Shown here in pieces: positions 1 to 7,808 of a DNA stretch of 23,428 nucleotides; within the stretch, counting starts at the first letter, position 1; each line of letters opens with the position of its first letter. The notes beneath the pieces are model-generated. The model searched no databases. It had not been told where the DNA came from and worked only from the letters and a program-made list of their open reading frames with translations. This DNA comes from Thermoanaerobacterales bacterium. Lineage in GTDB: Bacteria > Actinomycetota > Acidimicrobiia > Acidimicrobiales > JACDCH01. The DNA is taken from NCBI GenBank assembly GCA_017577565.1, contig PKRH01000050.1:1-23428 (forward strand). The letters are read 5' to 3'. The position numbers and the translations under genes were made by a program.

Positions 1-564
1 GCGCCGTACGTCGAGCGCGGCCGGGCACCGGTCGTCGCCGTCCCCGACGGCGACCCCGAGCTCGAGCCCTGGCTCCGGTGGGTGGCGTCGGAGGGCCGCA
101 CCGCCCTGCTGCGCTACATGGCCACGCACCCCGGCTACCTGCTGGCCGAGCCGTTCCGGAGCCCCGAGCGGGCCTTCAACAACGCCGACGGCGACCGGGG
201 CTTCTACGCGGCGCCCGACACGGTGCGGGCCCCGCTCGTCGACCGGCTCCTGGCGCCGTCCACCCCGGTGGTGCTGGCGGTCGGGGCCCTGCTCCTCGGC
301 TGGGGCCTGGGCCTCCGGCGCTGGACCCCGGCGCTGGTGACCGGGGCGGCCGGCGTCGCCCTGGCCGCCGTCCACGGCCTCGTGGCCTGGCACGGCGACG
401 GGATGGAGACGGCCCGCCACCTCGTCGTGCCGGCGCTCCAGCTCCGCGTCGGGGTGCTGCTCCTGGCCGTCGGCCTCCTGCCCGCGCCCCCGGGCGGGGC
501 GGGGGAGGGGGGCGTCCCGCCGGGACCGCCGGGTGGGGAGCCGGCCGGTCAGAGGTCGGGGTAG
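1..564 (+). CDS. Partial integral membrane protein (C-terminal part)
   Basis: The frame is open from base 1 to the TAG at 562-564, so this is the C-terminal 187 residues of a longer protein. The first ATG/GTG in view (GTG at 82) is probably internal. An amphipathic stretch containing TALLRYMATHPGYLLAEPF and a short NNADGDRGFY loop is followed by three hydrophobic segments (VVLAVGALLLGWGLGL, ALVTGAAGVALAAVHGLVAW, LRVGVLLLAVGLLP) and a Pro/Gly-rich tail. The layout resembles the last helices of actinobacterial polytopic proteins such as GT39/PMT-like membrane glycosyltransferases, but no catalytic motif lies inside the window, so the function is unassigned. The 3' end overlaps the convergent dehydrogenase gene by 16 bp. 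Confidence 0.65.
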   Translation, partial: APYVERGRAPVVAVPDGDPELEPWLRWVASEGRTALLRYMATHPGYLLAEPFRSPERAFNNADGDRGFYAAPDTVRAPLVDRLLAPSTPVVLAVGALLLGWGLGLRRWTPALVTGAAGVALAAVHGLVAWHGDGMETARHLVVPALQLRVGVLLLAVGLLPAPPGGAGEGGVPPGPPGGEPAGQRSG

Positions 565-1352
565 CCGGGGTCGAGGCTCGGGTGGTCGAGCCCGCCGTCG
601 ACGCCCACGACCTGGCCGGTCAGGTACGACGACGCCGGCGAGGCCAGGAACAGGATGGCGGCGGCCACCTCGTCGGGGTCGCCGATGCGGCGCAGCGGCG
701 TGGCCTGCTCGAGCCCCCGCCGGGTGGCCTCGTCCTCGGTGACCAGCGCCAGCGCCGAGGTGGCGACCGCGCCGACCGCCACGGCGTTGACCCGGACGCG
801 CGGCGCCAGGTCGCGGGCGGCGAGGCGCGTCCAGTGCGACAGCGCGGCCTTGGCCGTGCCGTAGGCCACGTACCCCCGCCCGGCGGCCGAGCCGATGGCC
901 GAGGACACGTTGACGACGGCCGCCGCCTCGCCGTCCGGGCGGGGGGAGGCCAGCATCAGCGGCACCGCCGCCCGGGTGACGGCGTGGGCCGTGGACACGT
1001 TGAAGCGGAACGCGGCCTCGAGGTGCCGGGCCTCCGTGCGGGTGAGCTCGCGGGGCATCCAGCCCCCGACGTTGTTGACCACGACGTCGAGCCGGCCGAA
1101 CGCGTCGGCGGCCGCCTCGGCCAGACCGGCGGCGGCGTCGAGGTCGGACAGGTCGGCGGGCACGACGACGGCCCGGCGCCCCGCGGCCTCGATACGCTCG
1201 GCCACGGCGGCGAGCTGCTGCTCGGTGCGGGCGGCGACGAGGACGTCGGCGCCCGCCTCGGCCAGCGCCACCGCGGTCGCCGCGCCGATGCCGCGCCCGG
1301 CGCCGGTGACGACGGCGGCCCGGTCGGTGAGGCGGAACCGGTCGAGGATCAC
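549..1352 (-). CDS. SDR family oxidoreductase
   Basis: This 267-residue classical short-chain dehydrogenase/reductase is a soluble NAD(P)-dependent enzyme of unknown substrate. Visible motifs are the Rossmann cofactor loop TGAGRGIG (residues 16-23), NNVG (93-96, in place of the usual NNAG), catalytic Ser at about 150-151 in NVSSAIG, and YGTAK (Tyr164, Lys168). The C-terminal Gly-rich VVGVDGGLD segment is typical of the family. The GTG at 1352-1350 is chosen because it overlaps the TGA of the upstream methyltransferase as GTGA, and because the fold begins just after it; the frame extends upstream but reads there as non-coding Arg/His/Pro-rich sequence. It is the last gene of the minus-strand run and overlaps the membrane protein at 1-564 tail to tail. 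Confidence 0.93.
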   Translation of the reverse strand: MILDRFRLTDRAAVVTGAGRGIGAATAVALAEAGADVLVAARTEQQLAAVAERIEAAGRRAVVVPADLSDLDAAAGLAEAAADAFGRLDVVVNNVGGWMPRELTRTEARHLEAAFRFNVSTAHAVTRAAVPLMLASPRPDGEAAAVVNVSSAIGSAAGRGYVAYGTAKAALSHWTRLAARDLAPRVRVNAVAVGAVATSALALVTEDEATRRGLEQATPLRRIGDPDEVAAAILFLASPASSYLTGQVVGVDGGLDHPSLDPGYPDL

Positions 1353-2014
1353 GTCGTGCCCCTCCCGAGGACGTGGTCGCGGATCCAGCTGTGCATGGCG
1401 ATGCCGGAGGCCACCCCGGCGTTGATCGACCGGGTGGAGCCGAACATGGTGATCGAGCGGACCTCCGCGCACGCCGCCCGGGCGGCCTCGGAGAGCCCGG
1501 GGCCCTCCTGGCCGAAGAGGAGCACGCACCGGCGGGGGAGCGGGGACGACTCCAGCGGCACGGACCCCGGCAGGTTGTCGATGCCGACGAGCGGCAGGCC
1601 CTCGCCCGCCGCCCAGGCCGCGAGGTCCTCGATCGTCGGGTGGTGGACGACGTGCTGGTAGCGCTCGGTCACCATCGCCCCCCGCCGGTTCCAGCGCCGG
1701 CGCCCGACGATGTGCACCGCCGCGGCCAGGAAGGCGTTGGCGTTGCGGACGACCGTGCCGATGTTGAGGTCGTGGCGCCAGTTCTCGATGGCCACGTGGA
1801 ACGGGTGCCGCCGGGTGTCCAGGTCGGCGACGATGGCCTCGACCTTCCAGTAGCGGTAGCGGTCGACGACGTTGCGACGGTCACCGCGGGCCAGCAGCTC
1901 CGGGTCGAGGCGGGGGTCGTCCGGCCACGGGTGGGGGTGCGGCCCGACGCCGACCGGCGGGTCGGTCCCCGGCGCCGGGCGCCCGGCGCCCGCGGCCTGC
2001 TCGGGCCCGTTCAG
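1349..2014 (-). CDS. TrmH/SpoU-family RNA 2'-O-methyltransferase (start uncertain)
   Basis: This is a SPOUT-superfamily methyltransferase, predicted to transfer a methyl group from AdoMet to a ribose 2'-OH in rRNA or tRNA. Numbered from the proposed start, motif 1 spans Asn78 to Arg90 (NW...NIGTVVRNANAF), motif 2 is LLFGQEGPGLSEAA (165-178) and motif 3 is STRSINAGVASGIAMH (193-208). Together these form the trefoil-knot core. No in-frame ATG or GTG lies between the pspA stop and conserved-looking sequence (RNVVDRYRYWKVEAIVADLD); the first GTG (1795) would cut into the core fold. I therefore give the CTG at 2014-2012, which overlaps the pspA TGA as CTGA, as the most economical start, giving 221 residues. 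A 3' GTGA overlap couples it to the dehydrogenase. The RNA target cannot be deduced. Confidence 0.85.
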   Translation of the reverse strand: MNGPEQAAGAGRPAPGTDPPVGVGPHPHPWPDDPRLDPELLARGDRRNVVDRYRYWKVEAIVADLDTRRHPFHVAIENWRHDLNIGTVVRNANAFLAAAVHIVGRRRWNRRGAMVTERYQHVVHHPTIEDLAAWAAGEGLPLVGIDNLPGSVPLESSPLPRRCVLLFGQEGPGLSEAARAACAEVRSITMFGSTRSINAGVASGIAMHSWIRDHVLGRGTT

Positions 2015-2799
2015 GACGTGGTGCCCGACGCGCCGCCGGCCGTGTCGGTGGGCGCGTCGGACGTCGTCGACGAGCCCGGCCCGATGCCGAGCTGCTCCCG
2101 GATCTGGGCCAGCCGGGCCTGGGCCTCGGTGTTCAACGCCGCCTGCTCGACCTCGAGCATGCGGGACTCCACGGAGCTCTCGGTCAGCTCGGCCATGCCC
2201 TTGGCCCGGGCGTAGCGGGCCTCGATCTTCTGGCGGACCTCGTCGAGCGTCGGCACGTCCTGGCCCACCGCCTCGGACAGCGAGGCCATGGCCGTGTTCA
2301 TCTGCTCCTGCATCTTCGCCTGGTCGAGCTGGCTGAGCAGCTTCTGGCGCTCGGCGAGCTTCTGCTGCAGGGCGGTGGCGTTCTGCTGCACGGCGGCCTT
2401 GGCCTGGTTGGCGGCCTCGGTCGACTGCAGGTGCAGGGCCTTCAGGTCCTCGACCTCGCGCTCGAGGGCGATGAGGCGGTTGGCGAAGCTCTCGGCCGTC
2501 GCCGTGTACTCCGCGGCCTTGGCGTGGTCGCCGGCCTGGGCCGCCTGCTCGGCCATGAGCACGGCCTGCCGGGCGTTGGCGTTGACCTTCTCCAGGTCGG
2601 CCATCGCCCGGTTGAGCCGCATCTCGGTCTGCTTCTGGTGGGCGATGACGTTGGCGGCCTGCTCCTTGAGCCGGCGGTGCTGGTCCTGGGCCTCCTGGAT
2701 GGCCTGTTCGAGCTGGACCTTGGGGTCGGCGCGCTCCTCGAGAGACATGCCGAGCTTCGCCGTGATGTAGGCCCACCACCGTCGCAACACCTTGAGCAT
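2011..2799 (-). CDS. pspA: PspA/IM30 family membrane-stress protein
   Basis: This 262-residue protein is almost entirely charged, Ala/Gln-rich alpha helix. It starts with an amphipathic N-terminal helix (MLKVLRRWWAYITAKLGMSLEE), the membrane-docking element of the family, followed by the PspA/IM30 signature region DPKVQLEQAIQEAQDQHRRL and long coiled coils with LEREVEDLKALHLQ. PspA/IM30/Vipp1 proteins assemble into ESCRT-III-like polymers on the inner face of the membrane and protect it from leakage. About 25-30 residues at the C terminus are a low-complexity Ser/Thr/Ala/Gly tail with no helix. The ATG is preceded by AAGGTG, which could serve as a Shine-Dalgarno or as part of a TAAGGT -10 box. 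It lies 18 nt after murJ and overlaps the next gene, linking envelope stress to cell-wall precursor export. Confidence 0.93.
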   Translation of the reverse strand: MLKVLRRWWAYITAKLGMSLEERADPKVQLEQAIQEAQDQHRRLKEQAANVIAHQKQTEMRLNRAMADLEKVNANARQAVLMAEQAAQAGDHAKAAEYTATAESFANRLIALEREVEDLKALHLQSTEAANQAKAAVQQNATALQQKLAERQKLLSQLDQAKMQEQMNTAMASLSEAVGQDVPTLDEVRQKIEARYARAKGMAELTESSVESRMLEVEQAALNTEAQARLAQIREQLGIGPGSSTTSDAPTDTAGGASGTTS

Positions 2800-2805
2800 G
2801 CCCGC

Positions 2806-2811
2806 ACCTTA
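2806..2811 (-). promoter_or_regulatory. Possible -10 box (TAAGGT) for pspA
   Basis: In the 18-nt gap between murJ and pspA the minus strand reads TAAGGT, then 6 nt, then ATG. This matches the actinobacterial TANNNT -10 spacing of leaderless transcripts and would allow pspA to be expressed separately from murJ. The same bases contain AAGGTG, so a simple ribosome site is the alternative. Confidence 0.3.
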
Positions 2812-2817
2812 GATCGC

Positions 2818-5394
2818 TCAGCGGCGCAGTCGGCGTGCGATGCCTCCGAGGCGGGCCACGGTCGCCCGCGCCTCGGGCACGCCGAGGCGGTGGGTGACGG
2901 CCATGTAGGCGAGGCCCGCGGGCCCGACGACCAGCACCACCTCGACCACGTCGGGCAGCGCGGCGAGCACGCGCTCGGCGCCGGCGGCCACCACCGCGGC
3001 CACCGCGCAGCCGACCGAGATGGGCGGGAGCCAGCGGCCGGCCAGCTTGGTGCGACCGATGCGCCACGCCAGGGCCGTGCTCAGCATGCGGTACTCGACC
3101 CAACGGGAGACCGTCGCACCGATGGCCAGGCCGAGGATGCCGAGGTGCACGACGCCCTCGGGGTCGTCCCGCACCGCCGCGGGCAGCGGGCCGACCGCGA
3201 ACACGTCGCCCCAGCCCTCGACCTGCTCCGGCCCGACGTAGAGGCGGTCGAGCGGGAACATGAAGGCGAGGCCGACGATCGCCGACAGGACGACGCCGAG
3301 CACGCCGAGCCGGGCGGGCGTGCGGGGGTCGTCGAGCGCGTAGAGGCCGTTCTGCAGCAGGCGGGTGGCGGTGGCCGGCAGGAGCCCGACGGCGAGGACG
3401 GCCAGCGTCAGCCACACCGCGACCGTGTCGGCCCGCCCGAAGCTGCCCCGCTCGAACACCGCGGCGACGATGACGTCGCCGACGACGATGAACATCGTGG
3501 CCGTGAAGGCCACGTACCAGCCCATGCGGGCCATGCTGTCCTCGAGCCGCAGCCGGAAGCGCCGCCGGGTGTCCGGGTCGTGCACGCTGACCTGCGACAT
3601 GTCGGGCAGCTCGGCGGCCGCCACGCTGACGCCGAACAGGCTGACCGGCAGCAGGTAGAGGACCATCGTGTAGGTGAGCGACGAGACCGCGCCGCTGACC
3701 AGGTAGCTGGCCAGCCACAGGTCGACCCACCCCATGATCTGGATGGCGCCCCGCCCGGCCAGCACCGGCAGGAAGCGGCCGATGACGCTGCGGACCCACG
3801 GGTCGCGGGCGTGCAGGTTGGGGCGCACGGCGCCGAGCAGGCGCCGGACCGGCCGGAGCTGCACGCCGAACTGGAGCACGCCGCCCACGAACACGCCCCA
3901 GGACAGGGCGACGGCGAGGTCGCGCTGGTCGGCCGCCGAGGTGTGGCCGCCGACGACGACCGCCCCGCCGACGAGCGCGGCGATCTGGGCCACGTTCCAC
4001 AGCACCGGGGCGACGTAGGAGAGGAAGAACTGCTTGTGGCTGTTCAGGACGCCCAGGCACCAGGCCGACAGCACGAGGAAGCCGATGCCCGGGAACATGA
4101 TCCGGGTGAGCTGGACGGTCAGCTCGTACTTGTCCTCGGCGAAGCCGGGCACGAGCAGGTCGGTGAGCGGCGCCGCGAACACGACGCCGACCAGGCTGAT
4201 GACCCCGGTGAGCGCGGCCAGCAGGCCGGCGATGGCGCCGGCGACGTGCCCGGCCTCCTCGTCGCGGCCCTCGGCCCGCAGGCGGGCGTAGACGGGGATG
4301 AACGAGGCGGACAGCACCCCCTCGCCGAGCAGGTTCTGCATGAGGTTGGGGATGCGCAGGGCCGCCTTGAAGGCGTCGGCGGCGGGGCCCGCGCCGAGGA
4401 AGGCCGCGGTGACCATCTCGCGGATCAGCCCGGCGCAGCGCGACAGGAAGATGCCGGCGGCGACGAGCAGCGAGCCCCGGGCGTTGGAGCGGGGGGCCGG
4501 CTCGGCCTCCTCGGGCGCGGCCGTCGTCGTGCCGCCGGCGTCCCCGGCCGCCTCCTCGGCTGCGGTGGTCGGTCCCGGGGTCGCCGGCCAGGTCTCCTCC
4601 CAGACCACGTCCTGCTCGGCCGTGTCCGGGCCGCCCCACCCGACGTCCGGCGTGTCCCAGCTCGGGGCCGGCGCCCACCCCGGCTCGTGGTCGGCGGCCG
4701 GCTGCCGCGCCCACCCCGCGTCGCCCCCGGTCGGCTCCCCGGGGGACCAGGTCTCGTCCCGCCCCGGCGCCCAGGGGCCGGCCCGGCCGTCCGGTGCCCG
4801 GGTCGCCTCGGGGTCGGGGGCCCAGGGGCCGGCCTCCCGGGGGGCGTGGGGCTCGGCCCGTCCGGGGCCCCACGGGTCGGCCCCTCGGGCCGGCGACCCA
4901 CCGGCCCAGGGGTCGGGCCGGTCGGCGGGCGGGCGCGCGCCGGCCGCGCCGGGCTCGCCGCCCCCCGGGTCGTCCCGCTCGGTCGCCCACGGCTCCTCGA
5001 CGTGGACGGCCCGGTGCTCGCCGGTCATCCACGGTCCCGGCGGCTGCTGGGCCAGGCCGGGCGACTCGGGCGCCAGGCCGAACATGTCGGCGGGCAGGGG
5101 CAGCTCCCCGGTCACCTCCTCCGGCGACCAGCGGTAGGCGGGCGGCTCGGCCCCGGCCCAGCGCAGCCGCCGCGGGCCCGGGCGGTCACCGCCGGGCGGG
5201 GCCGCCCCGCCGCCCTCGGCCCCGGTCGCCGCGCCCGGCGACCGGCCGAAGAACTCCCGGGCGCGGCGGCGGTTCTCCTCGCCGTAGTGCAGCTCGGCCT
5301 CGTCGACGGACCGCCGGACCCGGCGCGCCCGGGGCTCGCCGCCCTGCCGCTCGGGCGCCGCGCCCCGCTCGTCCCGCCGCCGTCGTCGGCTCAC
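2818..5394 (-). CDS. murJ: MurJ lipid II flippase (MviN family) with long disordered N-terminal extension
   Basis: This 858-residue protein belongs to the MOP-superfamily lipid II flippases, which move undecaprenyl-linked peptidoglycan precursor across the cytoplasmic membrane. The MurJ core begins near residue 304 (SLLVAAGIFLSRCAGLIREM) and continues with the hallmark stretches GAGPAADAFKAALRIPN, LLGEGVLSASFIPVY and VLNSHKQFFLSYVAPVLWN, then the remaining multi-helix membrane core. The preceding 300 residues have no hydrophobic segment. They start very basic (VSRRRRRDERGA), contain TGE-type motifs (VTGELPLPADMFG, MTGEHRAV) and then a Pro/Trp/Gly-rich region in which PWA/PWG recurs about every 10-20 residues. 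The GTG at 5394 is supported by a GTGA overlap with the upstream stop. A shorter start inside the extension cannot be excluded, but its strong G/C third-position bias argues that it is translated. Confidence 0.93.
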   Translation of the reverse strand: MSRRRRRDERGAAPERQGGEPRARRVRRSVDEAELHYGEENRRRAREFFGRSPGAATGAEGGGAAPPGGDRPGPRRLRWAGAEPPAYRWSPEEVTGELPLPADMFGLAPESPGLAQQPPGPWMTGEHRAVHVEEPWATERDDPGGGEPGAAGARPPADRPDPWAGGSPARGADPWGPGRAEPHAPREAGPWAPDPEATRAPDGRAGPWAPGRDETWSPGEPTGGDAGWARQPAADHEPGWAPAPSWDTPDVGWGGPDTAEQDVVWEETWPATPGPTTAAEEAAGDAGGTTTAAPEEAEPAPRSNARGSLLVAAGIFLSRCAGLIREMVTAAFLGAGPAADAFKAALRIPNLMQNLLGEGVLSASFIPVYARLRAEGRDEEAGHVAGAIAGLLAALTGVISLVGVVFAAPLTDLLVPGFAEDKYELTVQLTRIMFPGIGFLVLSAWCLGVLNSHKQFFLSYVAPVLWNVAQIAALVGGAVVVGGHTSAADQRDLAVALSWGVFVGGVLQFGVQLRPVRRLLGAVRPNLHARDPWVRSVIGRFLPVLAGRGAIQIMGWVDLWLASYLVSGAVSSLTYTMVLYLLPVSLFGVSVAAAELPDMSQVSVHDPDTRRRFRLRLEDSMARMGWYVAFTATMFIVVGDVIVAAVFERGSFGRADTVAVWLTLAVLAVGLLPATATRLLQNGLYALDDPRTPARLGVLGVVLSAIVGLAFMFPLDRLYVGPEQVEGWGDVFAVGPLPAAVRDDPEGVVHLGILGLAIGATVSRWVEYRMLSTALAWRIGRTKLAGRWLPPISVGCAVAAVVAAGAERVLAALPDVVEVVLVVGPAGLAYMAVTHRLGVPEARATVARLGGIARRLRR

Positions 5395-6191
5395 CGCGCC
5401 CCGCCCGGTGGCAGGTCGCGCGGCCCCGCCGTCGCACCCCCCGCCGGGGTGACGCCCGCCTCGTCGAGCGCGAGGCGCAGCGCCTCCATCTCGCTCACGA
5501 CGGCGTCGATGTCGGCGCCCAGGCCGCCGGTCGCCTCGGCGCCGCCCGTCGCCTGGGCGGAGATCTCGATGGTGCGGACGACGGCCTCCTCCAGCCGGGC
5601 GTCCAGGAGGCGCAGCTCGCGCTGCGCCCGCTCGATCACCTGGTCGAGCCGGTCGGCGGACGCCCGCTGGGACGCGAGCGACCGCTGGACGGCGCGGTCG
5701 GCCTCGTCGAGGCCGTCCCCGGCGGCGGCCCGCTCGAGCTGGGCCAGGCGGCGCTCGATGTCGGCCACGTCGATGCCCCGGCGGGCCCGCACGAGCACCT
5801 GCCCCCGCTTGGCGACCTGCCAGCACTCCTCGACACCGGTCTGCACCCGCTGCTCGATCTCGCCCAGGCGGTCGCGCAGCGGCCCCGGCGGGATGCGCTC
5901 GACCGCGTGGGCGAACCGGGCCCGCGCCTGCAGCGCGTCCTGCACGAACCGCCGCCACGGCTCCTGCAGCGTGAAGGGGTCGATCCGCTCGCGGCGCGGT
6001 CCCCGGGGCGCGAGGCGCAGCACGTTGAGGGCCCACACCGCCACGCCGGCGAGCACCGCGGCCCACACCGGCAGCCCGACCACCGCCAGCACCACGGCGA
6101 CGGCGATCCCGCCGAGGAGCCCGGGCGGCGACAGGAGCGCCCGGGCGCCGCGGTGGGAGAGCATGCGGTCGCGGAAGGTCGGCGCGGCCAT
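5391..6191 (-). CDS. Two-helix membrane-anchored coiled-coil protein (possible PspM-like partner)
   Basis: This 266-residue protein has two closely spaced N-terminal transmembrane helices (about residues 25-41 and 42-60), a basic RLAPRGPRRERID junction, then a long helical region with coiled-coil character (e.g. DIERRLAQLERAAAG, DQVIERAQRELRLLDARLEEAV) and a Pro/Gly-rich tail. By the positive-inside rule most of the protein is probably cytoplasmic. I do not recognise a named family with certainty. The size and layout resemble mycobacterial PspM, a two-helix partner of PspA, which is suggestive because pspA lies two genes downstream. It is first in the minus-strand run and overlaps murJ by GTGA. 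ATG 6191 lacks a strong Shine-Dalgarno; ATG at residue 10 is an alternative start. Confidence 0.8.
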   Translation of the reverse strand: MAAPTFRDRMLSHRGARALLSPPGLLGGIAVAVVLAVVGLPVWAAVLAGVAVWALNVLRLAPRGPRRERIDPFTLQEPWRRFVQDALQARARFAHAVERIPPGPLRDRLGEIEQRVQTGVEECWQVAKRGQVLVRARRGIDVADIERRLAQLERAAAGDGLDEADRAVQRSLASQRASADRLDQVIERAQRELRLLDARLEEAVVRTIEISAQATGGAEATGGLGADIDAVVSEMEALRLALDEAGVTPAGGATAGPRDLPPGGAR

Positions 6192-6219
6192 AGGTGTCGT
6201 TCACGTTACGCGGGCGCGC

Positions 6220-6264
6220 ACCGCCCCCGGCGCATCGGCGACGGGCCGCGGCGCCGGGGGCGGT
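6220..6264. terminator. 14-bp perfect hairpin between the ABC operon and the murJ run
   Basis: Arms ACCGCCCCCGGCGC (6220-6233) and GCGCCGGGGGCGGT (6251-6264) are perfect inverted complements around a 17-nt loop. They lie 7 nt past the stop of the solute-binding protein gene and about 28 nt before the next minus-strand start. There is no U-tract, which is common for G+C-rich intrinsic terminators. Confidence 0.6.
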
Positions 6265-6271
6265 CCGGGCC

Positions 6272-7750
6272 TCAGCCGGCGTAGCGCTCGAGGGCCTCGG
6301 TGGCGCGCTCCTGGGCGCGGGTCAGCGCCGAGCTCACGTCCTGGTCGTCGAACAGGATCCCCTCCATCGCCGCCTCGACGGCGTCCGCGACGTCGGGGTA
6401 GGGGCCGATCAGCGGGCCCGACCGGTCGGGGTCGGCCTCGCTGAGCTGCTCGGCGGCCGGCTGCAGCAGGACGCCGGCCAGGTCGTGCTCCCAGAAGTCC
6501 TGGACCTCGGGCTCGTCCTCGACGTCCTTCACGACGGGCAGGTAGCCGCCCTGCAGGTGCCAGATCTTGGCGTTCTCGGGCTGGAGCATGAACTCCATGA
6601 ACGCCCACGACGCCGCGACCTCCTCGGGCGAGGAGGTGTTGAGCAGGTAGAAGGCGCCGCCGCTCGGGAACACCTGGCCCGGCTCCTCGATGCCGGGGAA
6701 GGGCCCGGTGCCCGGGACGAGCACGCTGAGGTCGATGGCCGACGGGTCGAAGTCGACCCCGGCCTGCTCGGCGGTGATCGTGCCGCCGAGCGCGTCGCGG
6801 ATCGTCGTCGACGCCGTCGAGGTCTCGATGAGCATCGACGACTCCTGGGTGACCAGCGCCAGGTAGTGGTCGATGCTGCCCTCGGTGTTGGCGAACGCGT
6901 TGACCAGGCCCTCGTCGTCCATCTCCTTGAGCATGGTCATGAGCTCCTCCGCCTCCTCGGTGGCGAAGGTCGCCTCGGTGGCCAGGCCGTCGCGCCCGTT
7001 GCCCTCGTCGACCATGTCGACGCCGACGCCGGTCAGCCACGTCTCGAAGAACCACCGGGTGGTCTTGAGCGACAGCGGCTTGTCCGCCACGCCGGCCTCC
7101 TTGATGGCCCGGGCGTGCTCCCAGACCTCCTCCAGGGTCTCCGGCGGGTCGGACGGGTCGAGGCCGGCGCGCTCCCAGTGGGCCTTGTTGTAGTAGAGCA
7201 CCGGCGTCGAGACGTTCATGTACGCCGGGTAGAGGACGCCGCCGACCGAGTACTTCGACCGGACCGCCGGTTCGAGCTCGGTGATGTCGTAGTCGGCCGC
7301 CTCCATGCAGGCCTGGGCCGGCAGCACCTTGCCGCTGTCGGCCATGGCCTGCAGCTGCGTGTCCTCGAGGTAGATCATGTCGGGCAGCTGGTCGTCGCCG
7401 GCCGACGCCGCGCTCGTGAACTCGCGGTAGACCTCGGCGTAGGACACCCCCTGGTCGCTGGCGTTGACCACGACCTGGTCCTGGCTGGCGTTGAAGGCGT
7501 CGACGATCTGGCGCATGGCGACGTTGGCCGAGCCGGCCAGGCCGCCGAACCACAGCGTCACCTCGACCGGGCCCTCGGCGTCCTCCAGCGCGTCGACCGG
7601 GCAGTCGGGCAGCTCGGCCTCGTCGCCGTCGCCCGCCGCCACGTCCGCGTTGCCGCCGGAGGTGGGCGGGTCGCTGCACGCCGCCACGACCAGGGCGGCG
7701 ACGCCCAGCACGGCGAGGCCTCGGCGGCGGGGGGAGCGGGAGGTTGTCAT
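6272..7750 (-). CDS. Carbohydrate ABC transporter solute-binding lipoprotein
   Basis: This 492-residue extracellular binding protein of the family-1 (MalE/UgpB-type) group has an N-terminal signal with basic SPRRRG, a hydrophobic core and a lipobox VAAC, making Cys25 the lipidated residue after SPase II cleavage. Family-type segments include GPVEVTLWFGGL at the start of the mature fold, YNKAHWERAGLDPSDPPETLEEVWEHARAIK, and SWAFMEFMLQPENAKIWHLQGGYLPV near the hinge. An excellent Shine-Dalgarno (AGGAGG) precedes the ATG. It is the last gene of the importer operon, 58 nt after the second permease. The ligand is probably a sugar or glycosyl compound and cannot be specified. Confidence 0.93.
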   Translation of the reverse strand: MTTSRSPRRRGLAVLGVAALVVAACSDPPTSGGNADVAAGDGDEAELPDCPVDALEDAEGPVEVTLWFGGLAGSANVAMRQIVDAFNASQDQVVVNASDQGVSYAEVYREFTSAASAGDDQLPDMIYLEDTQLQAMADSGKVLPAQACMEAADYDITELEPAVRSKYSVGGVLYPAYMNVSTPVLYYNKAHWERAGLDPSDPPETLEEVWEHARAIKEAGVADKPLSLKTTRWFFETWLTGVGVDMVDEGNGRDGLATEATFATEEAEELMTMLKEMDDEGLVNAFANTEGSIDHYLALVTQESSMLIETSTASTTIRDALGGTITAEQAGVDFDPSAIDLSVLVPGTGPFPGIEEPGQVFPSGGAFYLLNTSSPEEVAASWAFMEFMLQPENAKIWHLQGGYLPVVKDVEDEPEVQDFWEHDLAGVLLQPAAEQLSEADPDRSGPLIGPYPDVADAVEAAMEGILFDDQDVSSALTRAQERATEALERYAG

Positions 7751-7808
7751 GCGTCCTCCTGGCAGTGTCGTGCGGACGGTGCGATCGGTCGGTCGGGCGC
7801 GGCCACGG

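Noticed and set aside
1353..1529. N-terminal extension of the dehydrogenase to the ATG at 1529
   Set aside because: It would lie inside the methyltransferase gene in another frame and reads as Arg/His/Pro-rich non-coding sequence; the GTGA overlap gives a standard SDR length.
2431..6444. Plus-strand open frame of more than 1300 codons opposite murJ and its neighbours
   Set aside because: It is antisense to five clear genes, reads as His/Gly/Arg/Asp-rich low complexity with no domain, and arises from scarce stop codons at this GC content.
7751..7808. Riboswitch or separate promoter in the gap before the binding-protein gene
   Set aside because: Only 58 nt, containing a Shine-Dalgarno and GGTC-type simple repeats; no convincing aptamer-like structure or -10 box.
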